Shown one piece after another: positions 1-11,444 of a stretch of 64,000 nt of DNA; position 1 is the first letter of the stretch, and every line of letters starts with the position of its first letter. The DNA is from Dactylorhiza incarnata (taxonomy: Eukaryota > Streptophyta > Magnoliopsida > Asparagales > Orchidaceae). The translations under genes and the position numbers were made by a program. The DNA lies in NCBI GenBank assembly GCA_033032865.1, contig JAWHQI010000121.1, positions 248,001 through 312,000 on the forward strand, written 5' to 3'. The notes under the pieces were generated by a model, which was given only the letters and a program-made list of their open reading frames with translations, searched no databases and was not told where the DNA came from.

Positions 1-1510
1 GTCTTAATCGATCAACCTAAGGTTAGGTGGTAGTTCTCTCGAGAGAGGCTCTACCATATTTTGGGAACCTCCACGGTCAAGTTTGTCTAAATCCATTTCT
101 TATGAATTCTAGATTTACGAAGTATTTTACTTAAGAAGGATTCTGGATCAAATGTTTCTCTTCTTTTAATTATTTTCAAAAGTCTATTTTATTTCCGATA
201 AAATAATATTAATTTACGTGAGTAAGATTACTCAACAGGCCTCGGGCAAATAAGACATCCTTCCTATACTATATTTTCGATAGGTACACTTGCCTACATC
301 GCGATGTTAGTTGGAATTATTTTTAAAACTATATAAAATCTCTATCAAGTTTTTTGCGCCGTTGCCGGGGAATTTTTGTTGATATTTTGAAAGCGTAAAT
401 TTTATTACTTTTATCATTCTCTTTCTCCGCCACCATTTCTCTTTTTTTTTTAAATTCCTTTCTATTAAGTAACGGTTGTTAATTTTCTTTTTCCAAAAAA
501 ATATAATGATATCTTAGTTGGCCGCAAAAGTTGCCGAGCTTCAACATAAGGTAAACCTTTTGGATGCCGCACGAAAGCACCAACTTATTTGTTATTTTTG
601 TGGTGCAAATCATTCTAGCGAGGAATGTTATTCTAATCAAGTCATGGGTGTGACCCAAGGTCGTGTACCCTCCAAAAACAATGAATAAGACTATGCTGGT
701 TGTAGAATTTTAAATGATCATAACTTTCAATCCAGGAAGAGTTACGGGACGTGCCACCATATTTCGGGTCGAGCACGAGATTATCTACTAATCTGGAGAA
801 TTTTCCCAAGTATATGGCCTAATTTCATGGGCGTGACATGGGCGTGTACACGGGCGTGTATTGAGGAAAATTACAATTTTCTCCCGAATGCTTCCCAGTG
901 TAATTTTGGAAGTTTTTCTCTGTACACGCCCTAGGTCATGGGCGTGACCTAGGGGTGTGACTTCTGAATTTTCTCCTTATAAATTCCCAGCTGCTGCCAT
1001 TGTCTAGGGATCCAGTCCTTGCTTCGATTGGGTCAATTTTAGAGTAATTTTTCTGCATTTCATTAGTGTAATTTTATTTATGAAATTTATTTTATGCTTT
1101 GTAATTCTAATTCATAGCTTAGATTTACTTTACTCGCACTTGTACTTCTCTTTTCATAGTTATAAACTGTTTTTTTCTTCAATCACGAGTATCTAATTTT
1201 ATTACATTTGATCGGATGAATTCTTAAGTAGTTTTATATTGTAATCTCTTTTTCATAGTTTAGTTTTGGAAAACTACGATTTATCTTTGAATTTAATTGC
1301 TTCGAATTCATATGTCGCGAATATGTTTCTCGATATAAGATATGTATGCTAGTGATCGAGAGATCCATGCAAACGAGGAGATCACCAAAAGATAAAAAGA
1401 GTTTTATGCATTCCTCGAGAGAGGGCGACACAAATCTTCCGGATTGGAGTCAAATCCAATAGTGGGGGTCACCGCATAAAGCAAGCTTAGGGGTTTCGAC
1501 TGGCCGAGGG
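1..1510 (+). repeat. Array unit 1, short form
   Basis: First visible unit of the tandem array, counted from the anchor GTCTTAATCGATCAACC to the next anchor. It has the primer-binding word near 357, the mini-Gag frame at 506-688 and two GC-palindrome blocks. The mini-Gag has a TAG at codon 4 (515-517), where intact copies read CAG; the other codons stay open. The left neighbour lies outside the window, so the array may continue. Confidence 0.85.
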
Positions 1511-1571
1511 GTCTAAATCGATCAACCTAAGGTTAGATGGTTGTTCTCTCGAGAGAGGCTCTACCATATTT
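1511..1571 (+). repeat. Array unit 2, left part
   Basis: The first 61 bases of unit 2, from the anchor to the insertion point of element 1. The unit resumes at 16512 with the bases expected after CCATATTTT in other units, so the two parts were once contiguous. Confidence 0.85.
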
Positions 1572-4500
1572 TGTAAGACCCCTTTTTTTTATTTTTTTTG
1601 CAAAAACCACCGGGTCTTAGGCCCAGAACCGCCGTTTTGCGGTGACACCCTCGATCGGGAAGGTCGCCACTACAAAACGCTGATCCTGCCGGCCAATTCG
1701 ATCACAAAGAAAAGTAAAGTTTAAATGAATAAACAAGCCAAGTCCACATCACATTTAAATAAATCATCAAAGAGATGTCCACATACATAACTGAACAAAA
1801 AGATAACCAGGGCTTCTGCCCGATACAGAAAAACCTCACTACAAAAGATCACTCGCGGAAGCAAATCAACTAAAATAATCACTCACGGATCCTGTCATCT
1901 GAACTCCTGAGCTAGACTGCCCCACCTCCATTTGCACCGGCCTCTGGTGCTGCCCCGTCTCCGCGGTCTCCTAAAATGATAAGGTCCACCGACCGTCAGT
2001 CAAAATGACTCAGCCAATTCCCCACGCCTTCCCCCAAGGCTCCTAGGCACCGTATGGGGAGGAGGAAGTGGAGGACAAACAAGGGGTAAGCAAATGTAGG
2101 TGACAAGGTAAATTCTACGCTACACAGGTGTTTATATATAAATGAAACAGGAAATAGAAAGCAACATGGTATAAGAAAATAACGAACAGTAAGCAGTAAG
2201 TATAGTGGCAAGTAAAAATTATAAAGATAACCATTGATTTATCGGAATGCCCATACAAACCTATAGACCAAGGGGTCGTTTAGCAGGGCCTACCGTATAA
2301 GTCGTCCCATAACCGACTTATACGTTAGGGGTAGGTTGAATGCAATGTTTATGCTATGACATGCGAGGTATGCTATTATGGTTTGCTCATACAAGTGCAA
2401 CTCACCCACTACGACTCCATGCGCATAGACCTTTAGTTCCCTCTTTTTGGAGCGTGCAAGACTCCCAGGATACCCCGTAGTGGCGAACGGAAGCGGTGGG
2501 TTGGGCCTCGCCCACCTCTAGGTTGGTATATGCACTACCTAACCTAGACCTATCGTACGCCTCAACGCAAAACCGCGGAGCGCCTGCGTACTCTAACTGA
2601 CTGGACCGCCAGACTTTTATGGCTAAGTGTAAATACCACACTTGCCGAGCCCAAGTATCAACGTCGGTGCAACGATCGCCAACACAAAAGACCCACCACC
2701 TTATGCACATGCAACACGTCTTCCAACAAACTCCGAGCCACGAGCTCCCCGGGCTAACCCGCCCGTCACTAACAAACCTTTCAGAATCATAAGTTCACCG
2801 GACTAAACCGGCTAGACACTCATGAGGAAAAACCTCATAATACCCTACCTGGATTAAACCTAGGTACCTTAGGACATTGATGGGAAAAGACGATCTTTCG
2901 TCAATCCCGGGACGACCTATCCCAAGGGTGGCTCCCCACCACCCTAGGACTCACCAAACCCTAATTACTCCAGGGGTCCTCACATTATTACATGATTACC
3001 ACTCAACCCTCACATCTCCAATTCAGTGCCCACTAATTTGACTCTTAACCCCAAAGTTGCTAAACTACTAAACGCAGACCACCCTTAACGTTTCGGTGCT
3101 CATGAATGGAAGTACACTAAATACACAATCCTATGACTCAACAATTTTATTGGAGGTCCATGCTACATATTTAAGACCAAATCCAGAGTTTTATACTTTT
3201 CCCAATAATATTAATATTTAAATCATTTTTCCCAAAATACCACTTCCTAAGATTTGAACTACAAGTATACTTTTCTGATTTCCAATGCCTGCCACAATTT
3301 GTACATAAATCAAGGGTACTTAGAAAACAGTATACATAACATTTTAGGAAAATCCAGCAAGATTTACTATATTTAAAAATTCCAAAATCCATTTATTTCC
3401 AATAAGTTCCAAAGGAGGTACCCTCCCATGAACTCCAAACATTATGAAAAATTATACAGAGTTGATTTATACTAAAATATTCATTCTTACTAAATTTGAC
3501 TATATTCCATAAAGGTTACATTTGTAATTTCCTCAAAGGATATATTTGCAATTATTTCCAAATTGAACTAGAGGTACCAAAAATATTAATCCCTAAATTA
3601 TGAGAAACATACTGTGGGTTCACAATGGTATTAGATGTCATCCAGCAAGGTTTCATGCAATTACAGAAAGTCATCGCCCTAAAATTAACCATCCCAAAAA
3701 TTGCCAACAATATGAATAATTACAATTTGGACCTCCAAAAGTTTTCTAATGGTACTAATAGAATCTCAAGAGATTAATAACATTAAAACTAAGTTGGTGA
3801 CAGAAGATGGTTAATCATTAAGTATTATTTCTTCCTAAATCCCAAAACCCTAAATATTTACAAATCTACCCAAGGATTTATTACCTAGGTTTGGCAACTC
3901 CAAACCCCACCAATTTCGGACAATAGGACCCTCTGGTCACCAAGATCATTTCCCCAAAAATTCAAGTCAAACCATTAAGGTTTGACCCATCTTCCTTCTT
4001 TGGCCTCTAATTGCACCCCTTCAGGGTTTAACCTAGGGTTAGGGTCAAAACTTCTCCAAATCCACCCAAACTTCTTGTGAGGGTATTATAGGACTCATAG
4101 AGCCCAGAAGGGTCCATTACACACCTCTCCAAGGACCAAAACTCCTAAGTCCTTCACAAGTCCTAAAAGGGCACCCTAAGGCTAACCATTAGGGTTTGAG
4201 GGCACACTAAGCCCTAATTCCTCCAAAATTGCTCCTTGGGGTGTCCCATACATCCCAAGTCAGTGACCAAGGTCACCCATTTCAATCAGTGGGAGGGAGC
4301 CCCTCCACACTCCAAAAATTCTCTTAAGTTCACTTTTGCCCTAATATAACCCTTAAGCAAACAAAAGTCCAAGGGAAACTCCTTACTTTTCCCAAGTCCA
4401 AGCTACTCACCATACTGGCCAGGGGTCAGTGAATGACCACACAAGATCCTACCAACACTTAGTGAGGAGTGAGGTTCTATTGGGTACCTAATTGGGGTGC

Positions 4501-5199
4501 AAGTAGCATTTAGCCCCTTTTTGATTTACTAGGGCAAACCTCCTCCAATGGCCACCAAATTTGGACCAAAGGTTGGCATGAGGGAGGGTGATGTTCACCC
4601 CAAATATGAAGCCAATTGTCTTTGTGGAAGAGTGGGGGCACTCACCAAAAGTTTTGCCTAAACCTAGGTGGCCTAAGGTTGTATTGGTGAATTACCCCAC
4701 CAAACCAACTCCATAAATTATGAGATTTTAACCAGGGACCCTACTTACTCTCTAGGGCCACCCATCCAAGTTTGGAAGGGTTTTGAGGTGCTTAGGGCAC
4801 CTAATTAGGTCCCACAAGGATTATTGAACTTTTCCAAAACCTATGGAGAAAATTTCTCCAATCAATCTGATTTTTGGACATGTTATACATATATATAAGA
4901 GTAGCCTACCCTCCAAATTTCAAGTCATTTGGTTTTTTAGATTGGTGTGGGCATCCAAATCAAGTTCTGGTTAGCCCTATAGACAAACCTCACCAAAATG
5001 AGTGTTGTGCCCTAACCAGAGCTCCAAATCGAGTGATCTCAATTTTGGCTTAAACTAGACCTCAGGGGCTCCAACTTTGATGTTGGACAAATGTTCCCTA
5101 GAGGTTTCTAAGTATTTTTAGCATAATTAATTATGTGATGCAGTTTAATCACAGAAAATAAAATATAAAGCTAAGGGGCGCACGAATCTTAAAGCAGAT

Positions 5200-5650
5200 C
5201 TAACCGCGCATGTTCATCGTCCCCGATAAACCTGCGGTTGGGATCTACCGCGCCTGGGCCGAAAGATCTTGGATTTCTTGGCCACCTGAGCACCGCCCCG
5301 GCCGACCAACGCCACCACCACCTCCGTTGAGGTGGTGGCCGGCGATGAGCGGTGTTTGCTCGGCCGGATGTGGCCGGAATCACGATCTGGAAGAAGAAGC
5401 CCAACCCGATCGATGGGAAGCTTGGCTGGCTTGATTCCTGGCCAATTGGCCACGAAACGAGCCGCCGACGATTGGGATCTAATCCTCAGGGGTCAGAGAA
5501 GAGAATCGGACCTGTTGATGGGCTTGCCGTCGTGTTGTCCTAGTGTACACCATGGGAGCTCGGGGTGGTTGTGGTGCCATGCCGATTCAAGCCTCTTGAA
5601 CACGATTCCTTCTGAAAACTTGGGGGTTTCTCTCCTCTCCGGCCTCTGAA
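5200..5650. other. GC-rich island inside the element 1 LTR
   Basis: An abrupt CG-rich block in an otherwise AT-rich LTR, with CCACCACCTC and GAGGTGGTGG facing each other around 5311-5338. A 105-codon plus-strand frame (5332-5649) recurs in the other LTR (15196-15513), but the copies differ mostly by amino-acid changes, so a protein is unlikely. It may be promoter or leader sequence for the minus strand, or a captured fragment. Confidence 0.5.
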
Positions 5651-5969
5651 GGTGATGGGGGGGGGGTCGAATGAAGGTGATGGTGGCTTTAACCACCAAT
5701 GCCATTAATGGCCTCCTCGAATTCCTCCCAAGGCCGGCCCCCATGCATTCCCCCTGCCTTAATCACCCTTGGAAACTGCTGAAAACTCCTTACAATCGAC
5801 AGAGGAGATGAAAGGGAGTGTTAATGGGGGAGGCCAAGGGGTGAATCTCCTTAATGGCCATGAATGGCCTCTTTCTCTCACCTCAAAAATGGGGAAACCT
5901 TCATTTTCTCTCTCCTAATCACCATGGCCGGTTTCTCCACTCTCTCCTGAGTTTAATGCTAGTCTACTT

Positions 5970-6580
5970 GGGCTGGTTGACCAATTAAATGAGTTATCCC
6001 AAAGGGATTGGGTTAGGTTTGAGAGATTTGACCTAAATTGGGCAATTTTCACTTTTGGTCAAATTGGCCAATTGGGGGACCCTAGGATGGGGATTTTGGG
6101 TCCATTGGGTTCTAAATTAAGTTTAGAAACTATTGGTGGGGTCAATTTGGTCATATGAGTCTTAGTTGACCCAATCTAAGCTGATTTGACCAAAATAGGC
6201 TAAATTGACTTTGGTCAAATTGAGCCCTAGGGTTGACCCAGTCATGGGGCTTTTAGGTCTACTAGGTCTCTTATGATAATCTAAACCTAGATGTGTGATC
6301 AATTTGACAAAGTGAAGGTTGATTGGCTCTAAATAGGCTACTTTGACCAATTAGGGGGTTTAAGTTGACTTTGGTCAATTTGGCATCTTAGGTTGACCCC
6401 AATGGGCTCTTGGTGCCCTAAGGGGGCCCCTAAGGGTTAGGGGTACTATGGTGGGGTCAAAAGGTCAAGTTGAGGCCCTAAATTCCAACCCTAAGTTTGG
6501 TAAATGGAAATTGCTATTTGCAGACCAGGGTGGTTTCCTCCTTCTTTCCTAAGCTCTCAAGGTCAAATGGCTCTTCCTAT
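5970..6580 (-). promoter_or_regulatory. W-box-like cluster in the element 1 U3 region
   Basis: By eye about sixteen TTGACC/TTGACT words on either strand occur in about 600 bases, for example near 5977, 6028, 6057, 6166, 6185, 6204, 6233, 6351, 6364 and 6391. TTGAC(C/T) is the core bound by plant WRKY factors. The cluster lies near the start of the LTR in element orientation, where enhancers usually sit. Binding is an inference. Confidence 0.45.
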
Positions 6581-6611
6581 GGTTTTGTCATGACCTAGTC
6601 ATGACAAAACC
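6581..6611. repeat. Perfect inverted repeat near the LTR start
   Basis: GGTTTTGTCATGAC (6581-6594) and its exact reverse complement (6598-6611) are separated by CTA. It lies 34 bp inside the LTR. The 5' LTR copy (16447-16477) has one mismatch. Confidence 0.8.
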
Positions 6612-6645
6612 AACTTAGGAGTCTAGCAGTTTGAGGAATGTTACA

Positions 6646-6707
6646 AATCCAATACATAAAAATAAAAATTTCGTCCTCGAAATTCAGACAAGCCTGCGGG
6701 GTTTCTA
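6646..6707 (-). other. Element 1 region before the 3' LTR, polypurine tract not recognisable
   Basis: The minus strand reads AATTTCGAGGACGAAATT, a phrase common downstream of chromovirus pol genes, and then an AT-rich stretch up to TGTAACATTCC. A polypurine tract should lie directly before the LTR, but none is visible. Confidence 0.55.
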
Positions 6708-6995
6708 CTAGAAGAAAAAGTAACATCCCAAAAAGTAAATTGTACCTGTCGTAAGAAGCTGCTGATACTTTTGCTGCATCAAGTCCAATGGCTCCCAAGT
6801 GTACTCTTCTTGTCCATGGTTCCTCCACAGGACCTTGACCAGCGAAACTTTCTTACGCCGCAAGACTCGTAGCTCTGTGTCGTCCATCTTAACCGGTTCC
6901 AGATGAATCGACCGATCTGTAGCTACTGGCCCCTCTGAAGTAGACACATGCTGCTCAGGCCGAAGTAAAGCCTTCCTAAGTGAGGAGACGTGGAA
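6708..6995 (-). pseudogene. Element 1 integrase C-terminal tail and chromodomain (remnant)
   Basis: From 6995 the minus strand reads FHVSSLRKALLRPEQH, the conserved phrase after the integrase of these elements, and then a chromodomain with VLWRNHGQEEYTWEP followed by LDLMQQKYQQLL. In chromoviruses this module recognises modified histones and directs integration to heterochromatin. The upstream integrase segment ends around GPYSIP in another frame. The residues that normally join the two are missing, so an out-of-frame deletion of several tens of bases separates them. The frame ends at 6708. Confidence 0.85.
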
Positions 6996-7167
6996 TACTA
7001 TAGGGCCCCATAAACCTTGGACTGAGGTTCTTCCGCCCGCGAACTCTCGAGACTCCGTGCATCGGAGGTATCTTCAAGAAAACCCGATCTCCCACCTGGA
7101 ACTCCACCATACGATGATGCGCATCGTAATACATGTCCTGCCTGCTCTGGGCCTCTAGCATCCTATC

Positions 7168-7960
7168 TCAAATCAGCCTCACCTAGGCCTCCGTGTCCTC
7201 CACGAACTCTGAGCCAAGAGCCTTGGGATCCTCATCCTGAATCCATGACAATGGTGTCCTGCACCTCCGTCCATATAGTGCCTCGTAAGGCGCTCTGCCT
7301 ATACTAGCCTGGTGACTGTTGTTGTACGAGAACTCGACCAACGGCAACAGTCTCTCCCATGGCTCTCCGCGGTCTAGAATGCAAAGACGCAAAAGATCCT
7401 CCAGGGTCCGATTGGTGCGCTCTGTTTGCCCGTCTGTCTGGGGATGAAAAGCTGTACTGAAAGTCAACTGGGTGCCTAGGTCGGCCTGCACCGCTCTCCA
7501 CTCTCTAGATGTAAAACGTCCATCTCGGTCCGAAACGATCGTTCTTGGCACACCATGATATCAGACAAACTGCTCCACGAACTTCCGTACCAAAACTCTA
7601 ACCGAATCATCCTTCCTAATCGGAATGAACCTGGCCACCTTCGTCAATCTATCGACGATCACCCAAATCGAGTCATTTCCCGCACGGGATCGGGGAAGGC
7701 CGTGAATAAAATCCATCGCGATATCGTTGAACCTCCACTCCGGCACCGGAAGTGGTTGTAACAATCCTGCTGGGTTCCGACACTCTGCCTTGACGAGTTG
7801 GCAGGTCTCGCAGTGGGTCACAAAATAGACGATGTCTCTCTTCATACCCGGCTAGTACATGGTCTTCTTCAAGTCCGCCGTCATGCCTGGGTGCACTGAA
7901 TACCTACTGCAGTGAGCCTCTGTCATAATATCCTCCCAAATCTGGTCCCCTGCCAGTATA
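7168..7960 (-). pseudogene. Element 1 integrase, broken by stops
   Basis: Joins the cDNA to host DNA. The zinc-binding HHCC region is visible ([10 protein letters not shown], then CETCQLVK), and the catalytic D, D and E lie in MDFIHG, SDRDGRF and [10 protein letters not shown]. The frame is cut by a TAG at 7852 where a Trp is usual, a TGA at 7561 before YHGVP, a TAG at 7183 and a TGA at 7168. Several of these fit single C-to-T or G-to-A changes. The downstream segment MLEAQSRQDMYYDAHHRMVEF (to about 6976) is the usual C-terminal extension. All catalytic residues survive but no full protein could be made. Confidence 0.9.
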
Positions 7961-8149
7961 TACACTCCACCTCTAAAACTCAACAGGTCGTCCTTCAGCG
8001 AATAATCTCCGGCTGAGCCTGCCTCCAAGGCTCTGAATATCGGCTCCAGCTTGGCATCCTGCCTCTGCCCTTCTCTGATGCGGTCTCTAATGTCGTAAGT
8101 GGTACCGGTCGCCGCGAAGTACTCCTCGTACAGCTCCGGATCATCCTCA

Positions 8150-9615
8150 GATACTAGGGAGATCTGCATATCCTCAAACATCTGCACTAACTCCATGGCC
8201 ATCAACTTAGGCTCTACTCCTGGCGTAGTAGCTCTCCTGCTCAACGCGTCTGCTACTACATTCGCCTTCCCTGGGTGGTAATGCATAGTGTACTGGTAGT
8301 CTGATAAGAACTCCACCCATCGCCTCTGCCGGATATTCAGCTCCTTCTGCGTGTCTACATACTTCAGATTTTTGTGGTCTGAGAATATGTCACAGTGGAC
8401 ACCATAAAGGTAGTGTCGCCAGATCTTGAGAGCGAATACGACTGCTCCCATCTCCAAGTCATGCACTGGGTAATTCCGCTCATGGTTCTTCAACTGGCGG
8501 GAGGCGTAAGCTATCACATGCCTGTTCTGCATCAGAATGGCACCCATCCCCTGATATGATGCATCCATATACACCTGGAATCCTTCCTTCCCCGACGGAA
8601 GGGCAAGGATGGGAGCCGAAGTAAGCCGACCCTTCAGCTCCTGGAAAGCTGTCTCACACTGCGGCGTCCAACTAAAAATTACGTCCTTCCTCGTCAGGGA
8701 AGTAAGCGGGAGGGTTATCTGAGAAAACCCCTGAACGAACTTCCGGTAGTAGCCGACAAGTCCCAAGAAACTCCTCATGTCGGTGGCCTTCTTCAGCGGC
8801 GGCCAATCCCGTACTGCCTGAATCTTCGCTGGATCTACTGTTAAGCCTGCTCCACTGATGATATGACCCAGGAAGGCCACCTCCTTCAACCAGAACTGAC
8901 ATTTGCTGAACTTCGCATACAACTGATGCTCCCGAAGTTTCTCCAAGGTTAGTGTCAGATGCCGTGCATGCTCCTCCTCCGTCCTTGAGTAGATGAGGAT
9001 GTCATCGATGAACACAAGGACAAAGATGTCGAGATAAGGCTCAAACACCCGGTTCATCAGGCTCATAAATGCTGATGGTGCATTTGTGAGCCCGAACGAC
9101 ATCACAGTGAACTCGAACAATCCGTATCGACTGCTGAAAGCCGTATTCGGGATATCCTCCTCCTAGATCCTTAGTTGGTAATATCCTGACCTCAAATCCA
9201 GCTTCGAGAAGCAGTGGGCTCTTTCTAGCTGGTCGAAGAGCTCGTCTATCCTTGGCAGAGGGTATGTGTTCCGCACCGTCAACCTATTCAACGCTCTGTA
9301 GTCGATGCATAATCGGAGCGTCCCATCCTTCTTCTTCACGAACAACACCGGAGCTCCCCAAGGTGAGGAACTCGGCCTAACGAACCCAGCTTCCACCAGC
9401 TCCTGCAGCTGGCTTCGAAACTCTACTAACTCTTTCGGGGCCATCCGATAAGGAGCTTTGGATACCGGCTTTGCCCCTGGCACCAGCTGGATCTGGAAAT
9501 CCTTCTCGCGGTGCGGGGGCAGCCCGGGAAGCTTTTCTGGAAATACATCCGCAAAATCTCGTACAACCAGAATACTTGACACCGAGTCCTTGACTTTAGT
9601 CGTCTCAAAGAGCAC
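8150..9615 (-). pseudogene. Element 1 reverse transcriptase and RNase H
   Basis: Copies element RNA to DNA and degrades the template. The first part (9615-9163) holds the RT N-terminus ([15 protein letters not shown], then [18 protein letters not shown] and [12 protein letters not shown]) and ends at a TAG. The same frame resumes with EEDIPNTAF and runs on to 7852. The catalytic FIDD box is near 9010-9000, and the RNase H begins around [14 protein letters not shown] and includes [15 protein letters not shown] and [10 protein letters not shown]. This style is typical of Tekay chromoviruses. A further TAG at 9634 separates it from the protease. Apart from these stops the domain is well preserved. 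Confidence 0.92.
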
Positions 9616-9633
9616 CTGATAAACATCGTCTCC

Positions 9634-10068
9634 CTACAGGCGGGCCTTGACGGCCTGAACAGATGACAAAAAGAGGTGAGAGGTGGGTTGAGTACCTTCG
9701 AATACTACTTCACCGTCTCCATGCCTTAGCACGATCCGCCTTGACGGGCAGTCAATCCTTTCCTGGTTCTCATAAAACCAACTCATGCCCAGGATCAGGT
9801 CGTAGTCCCTCATCTTTAGAACAGTTGCCGGGGCCTCGAACAGTCTTCCTCCAATTTCCAGACTCATGATGCACGTTGTATTTGTTAGAACCTCCGATCC
9901 GTCCGAAAATCGCACCCGCCTATAGTCGCTCTTGAAGTGTTGGACTTGGTCCAAGTCCTCGATAAAATTAGCCGAGATGAACGAGTGCGAGGCACCCGTA
10001 TCGAACAAGGTGAGAGCAGGTTTGCCATAAACGGGTACTAAACCTGAGGATTTTGTTGTTTGATTCAA
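9634..10068 (-). pseudogene. Element 1 aspartic protease
   Basis: Retropepsin that would process the polyprotein. VYGKPALTLFDTGASHSFI contains the DTG active site at residues 23-25 of this frame, and LILGMSWF is the usual second hydrophobic motif. The frame ends in a TAG at 9634 just before the RT linker. Its true start is unlikely to be the ATG at 10068: the coding match to relatives begins at GLVPVYG, directly after a possible intron acceptor at 10044. Confidence 0.85.
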
Positions 10069-10131
10069 TGCTAAGCTAAAGCTAAAACTTATAAGGCATT
10101 ATCAATTTAAAAGGAAAGTACATCAATGTAC
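10044..10131 (-). other. Candidate 88-nt intron between gag and protease of element 1
   Basis: Read on the minus strand, the segment starts with GTACATTG and ends with AATCCTCAG. It is AT-rich and contains stops, while both flanks are GC-rich coding sequence. Removing it joins RVIAG to LVPVYG in one frame, matching the continuous gag-protease linker of related elements. Ogre elements of the Tat lineage are known to have an intron near this place; I do not know of one for Tekay elements. An insertion that happens to have GT...AG ends is the alternative. Confidence 0.45.
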
Positions 10132-10296
10132 CTGCGATGACCCTTGCTGGGTCCCGTGGCCTTGCCAAATCTAGAGCATATGCCTGCTCCCTGTACTGTC
10201 TCTGATCGTCTCCCTGAAATCCACGACCACGACCACGTCCTCGGCCCCCTAGATGCTGACCCGTGGTGCTGCCTGAAATGCTGGTGGTGCATTCCT

Positions 10297-11250
10297 CTAG
10301 GGGCAGTTCCTCTTGATGTGGCCGACCTGGTGGCAGTGAAAGCACTCCGGAGGTGGCCCGCCTCCTCCAATCCTTGGCATTTCCCTCATCTGCAGAGGCT
10401 GAGGGGCCAGCACTACCAGTTCCCTTTGCACCTGTCTCTCCCCCTGGCGGGGTCGGACCTCCACCTTTCCTTCTCCAGTGTCTCGGCCTCTTGGCTGGTC
10501 CCTTCTGCCACTTCGTCCCTGTTCCTCCATTGGTCTCTTTCTCCCACGAACAACTTGCTGGTCTCGTTCCAGCTTCTTGGCCATCTCCAGGATCTTTGCC
10601 ATGCTGCCGTCGAAGACGAAGAGGAGGGCCTGCCTCATCTCATCATGGAGGCCCTTATAGAACCTCTTTGCATAGCCTGCGTCATTTAGCTGATATGATA
10701 CCGCAAACCGGGATAGGTGGGTAAACTCCTGGTGATACTCCAGGACTGTCCTACTCCCCTGTCGCAACTGCAAAAACCTGTCCTCCAGATCATCTCTTGC
10801 CGACTGCGGCACAAAATGTTCCAACAGTGCCGCTTTGAAATCATCCCACAAAATGTTTGCTGCCTCCAGTCCCGGTTAAGCTGTACCCAGGAACCTCTTC
10901 CACCACCTCTTGGCATGAGACTCCAAGCAAGAAACCACCAGTGGCACCTCCATGTCTACCGGGCACTGGATTCCTGTAAACATCTCCTCCATGATGTCTA
11001 TCCATTCTTCGGTCCTCACAACGGTCTCCGTCCCGATGTATGCTGGTGGGGAGAGACCCCGAAATATGCTCAGCCAGTTGGGCCCGGGATTTTGCTGGGG
11101 AGCCGGTGCCTGCTGTGCCCTGAAAGTCTCTAGAATGGCCGTCAGTGTCTGTCCCAACTCCGTCTGCTGGAATGGGGTAGGAGCCGGTGGTGGTGGGACG
11201 ACGTTCGGAGTCGGTGGGACTCCATGCTGCGGTGTAGGTTCCGTCGCCAG
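10297..11250 (-). pseudogene. Element 1 gag, broken
   Basis: Capsid/nucleocapsid protein. A proline-rich start (from about 11250) leads to the retrotransposon gag domain (WIDIMEEMFTGI, then CLESHAKRWWKRF, WDDFKAALLEHF and RFYKGLHDEMRQ), an Arg-rich linker and one CCHC zinc knuckle, CFHCHQVGHIKRNC. A TAA at 10876 interrupts the domain and a TAG at 10297 follows the knuckle. Downstream, another frame (10345-10132) carries the linker GRGRGRGF and YALDLARPRDPARVIAG, so a frameshift lies near 10260. No convincing ATG opens this frame: a TAG stands just upstream, at a point that also resembles an intron acceptor. Confidence 0.85.
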
Positions 11251-11430
11251 CTACATAAGAAAATTTACACTTGTAAGGGACTTTGCTAAGGAACATTCAA
11301 TTATAAGTGGAACTTTTCATGTGATTTCCCTTATGGGCACACCATTGCTTCCGCTGCTAGTTTGTCCTCAAACTAAGCTCGCGCGGGGTGGCCCAAGGTT
11401 TGTGTACTTCTTTTCTTCGGATCGAGGTTT

Positions 11431-11442
11431 CCTCTGATACCA
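11431..11442 (-). other. Element 1 primer binding site
   Basis: The minus strand reads TGGTATCAGAGG, complementary to the 3' end of initiator methionine tRNA except for the last base. It lies two bases from the 5' LTR. This fixes the orientation of element 1. Confidence 0.9.
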
Positions 11443-11444
11443 CT

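Larger units (their letters stand above)
1572..6645 (-). repeat. Element 1 3' LTR (5074 bp)
   Basis: Begins TGTAAGACCCC and ends GGAATGTTACA on the plus strand, and matches 11445-16511 along its whole length. Five kilobases is very long for an LTR and exceeds the interior of this element. Read on the minus strand it starts with a perfect inverted repeat (6581-6611), then a region dense in TTGAC words (about 6580-5970), then a GC-rich island (about 5650-5200), then about 3.5 kb of AT-rich sequence without convincing genes. Small ORFs inside differ between the two LTRs and are not credible genes. Confidence 0.93.

Noticed and set aside
2950..4220. Scattered CCCTAA words suggesting telomeric repeats
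   Set aside because: They are single, irregular occurrences in AT-rich LTR sequence, never in tandem.
5189..5744. Several overlapping ORFs in the GC-rich part of the element 1 LTR
   Set aside because: Overlapping frames on both strands are expected in GC-rich DNA. The copies in the two LTRs differ by frameshifts and amino-acid changes.
10144..10724. Plus-strand ORFs of up to 181 codons across element 1 gag
   Set aside because: They are shadows of the minus-strand gag, which has clear domains.
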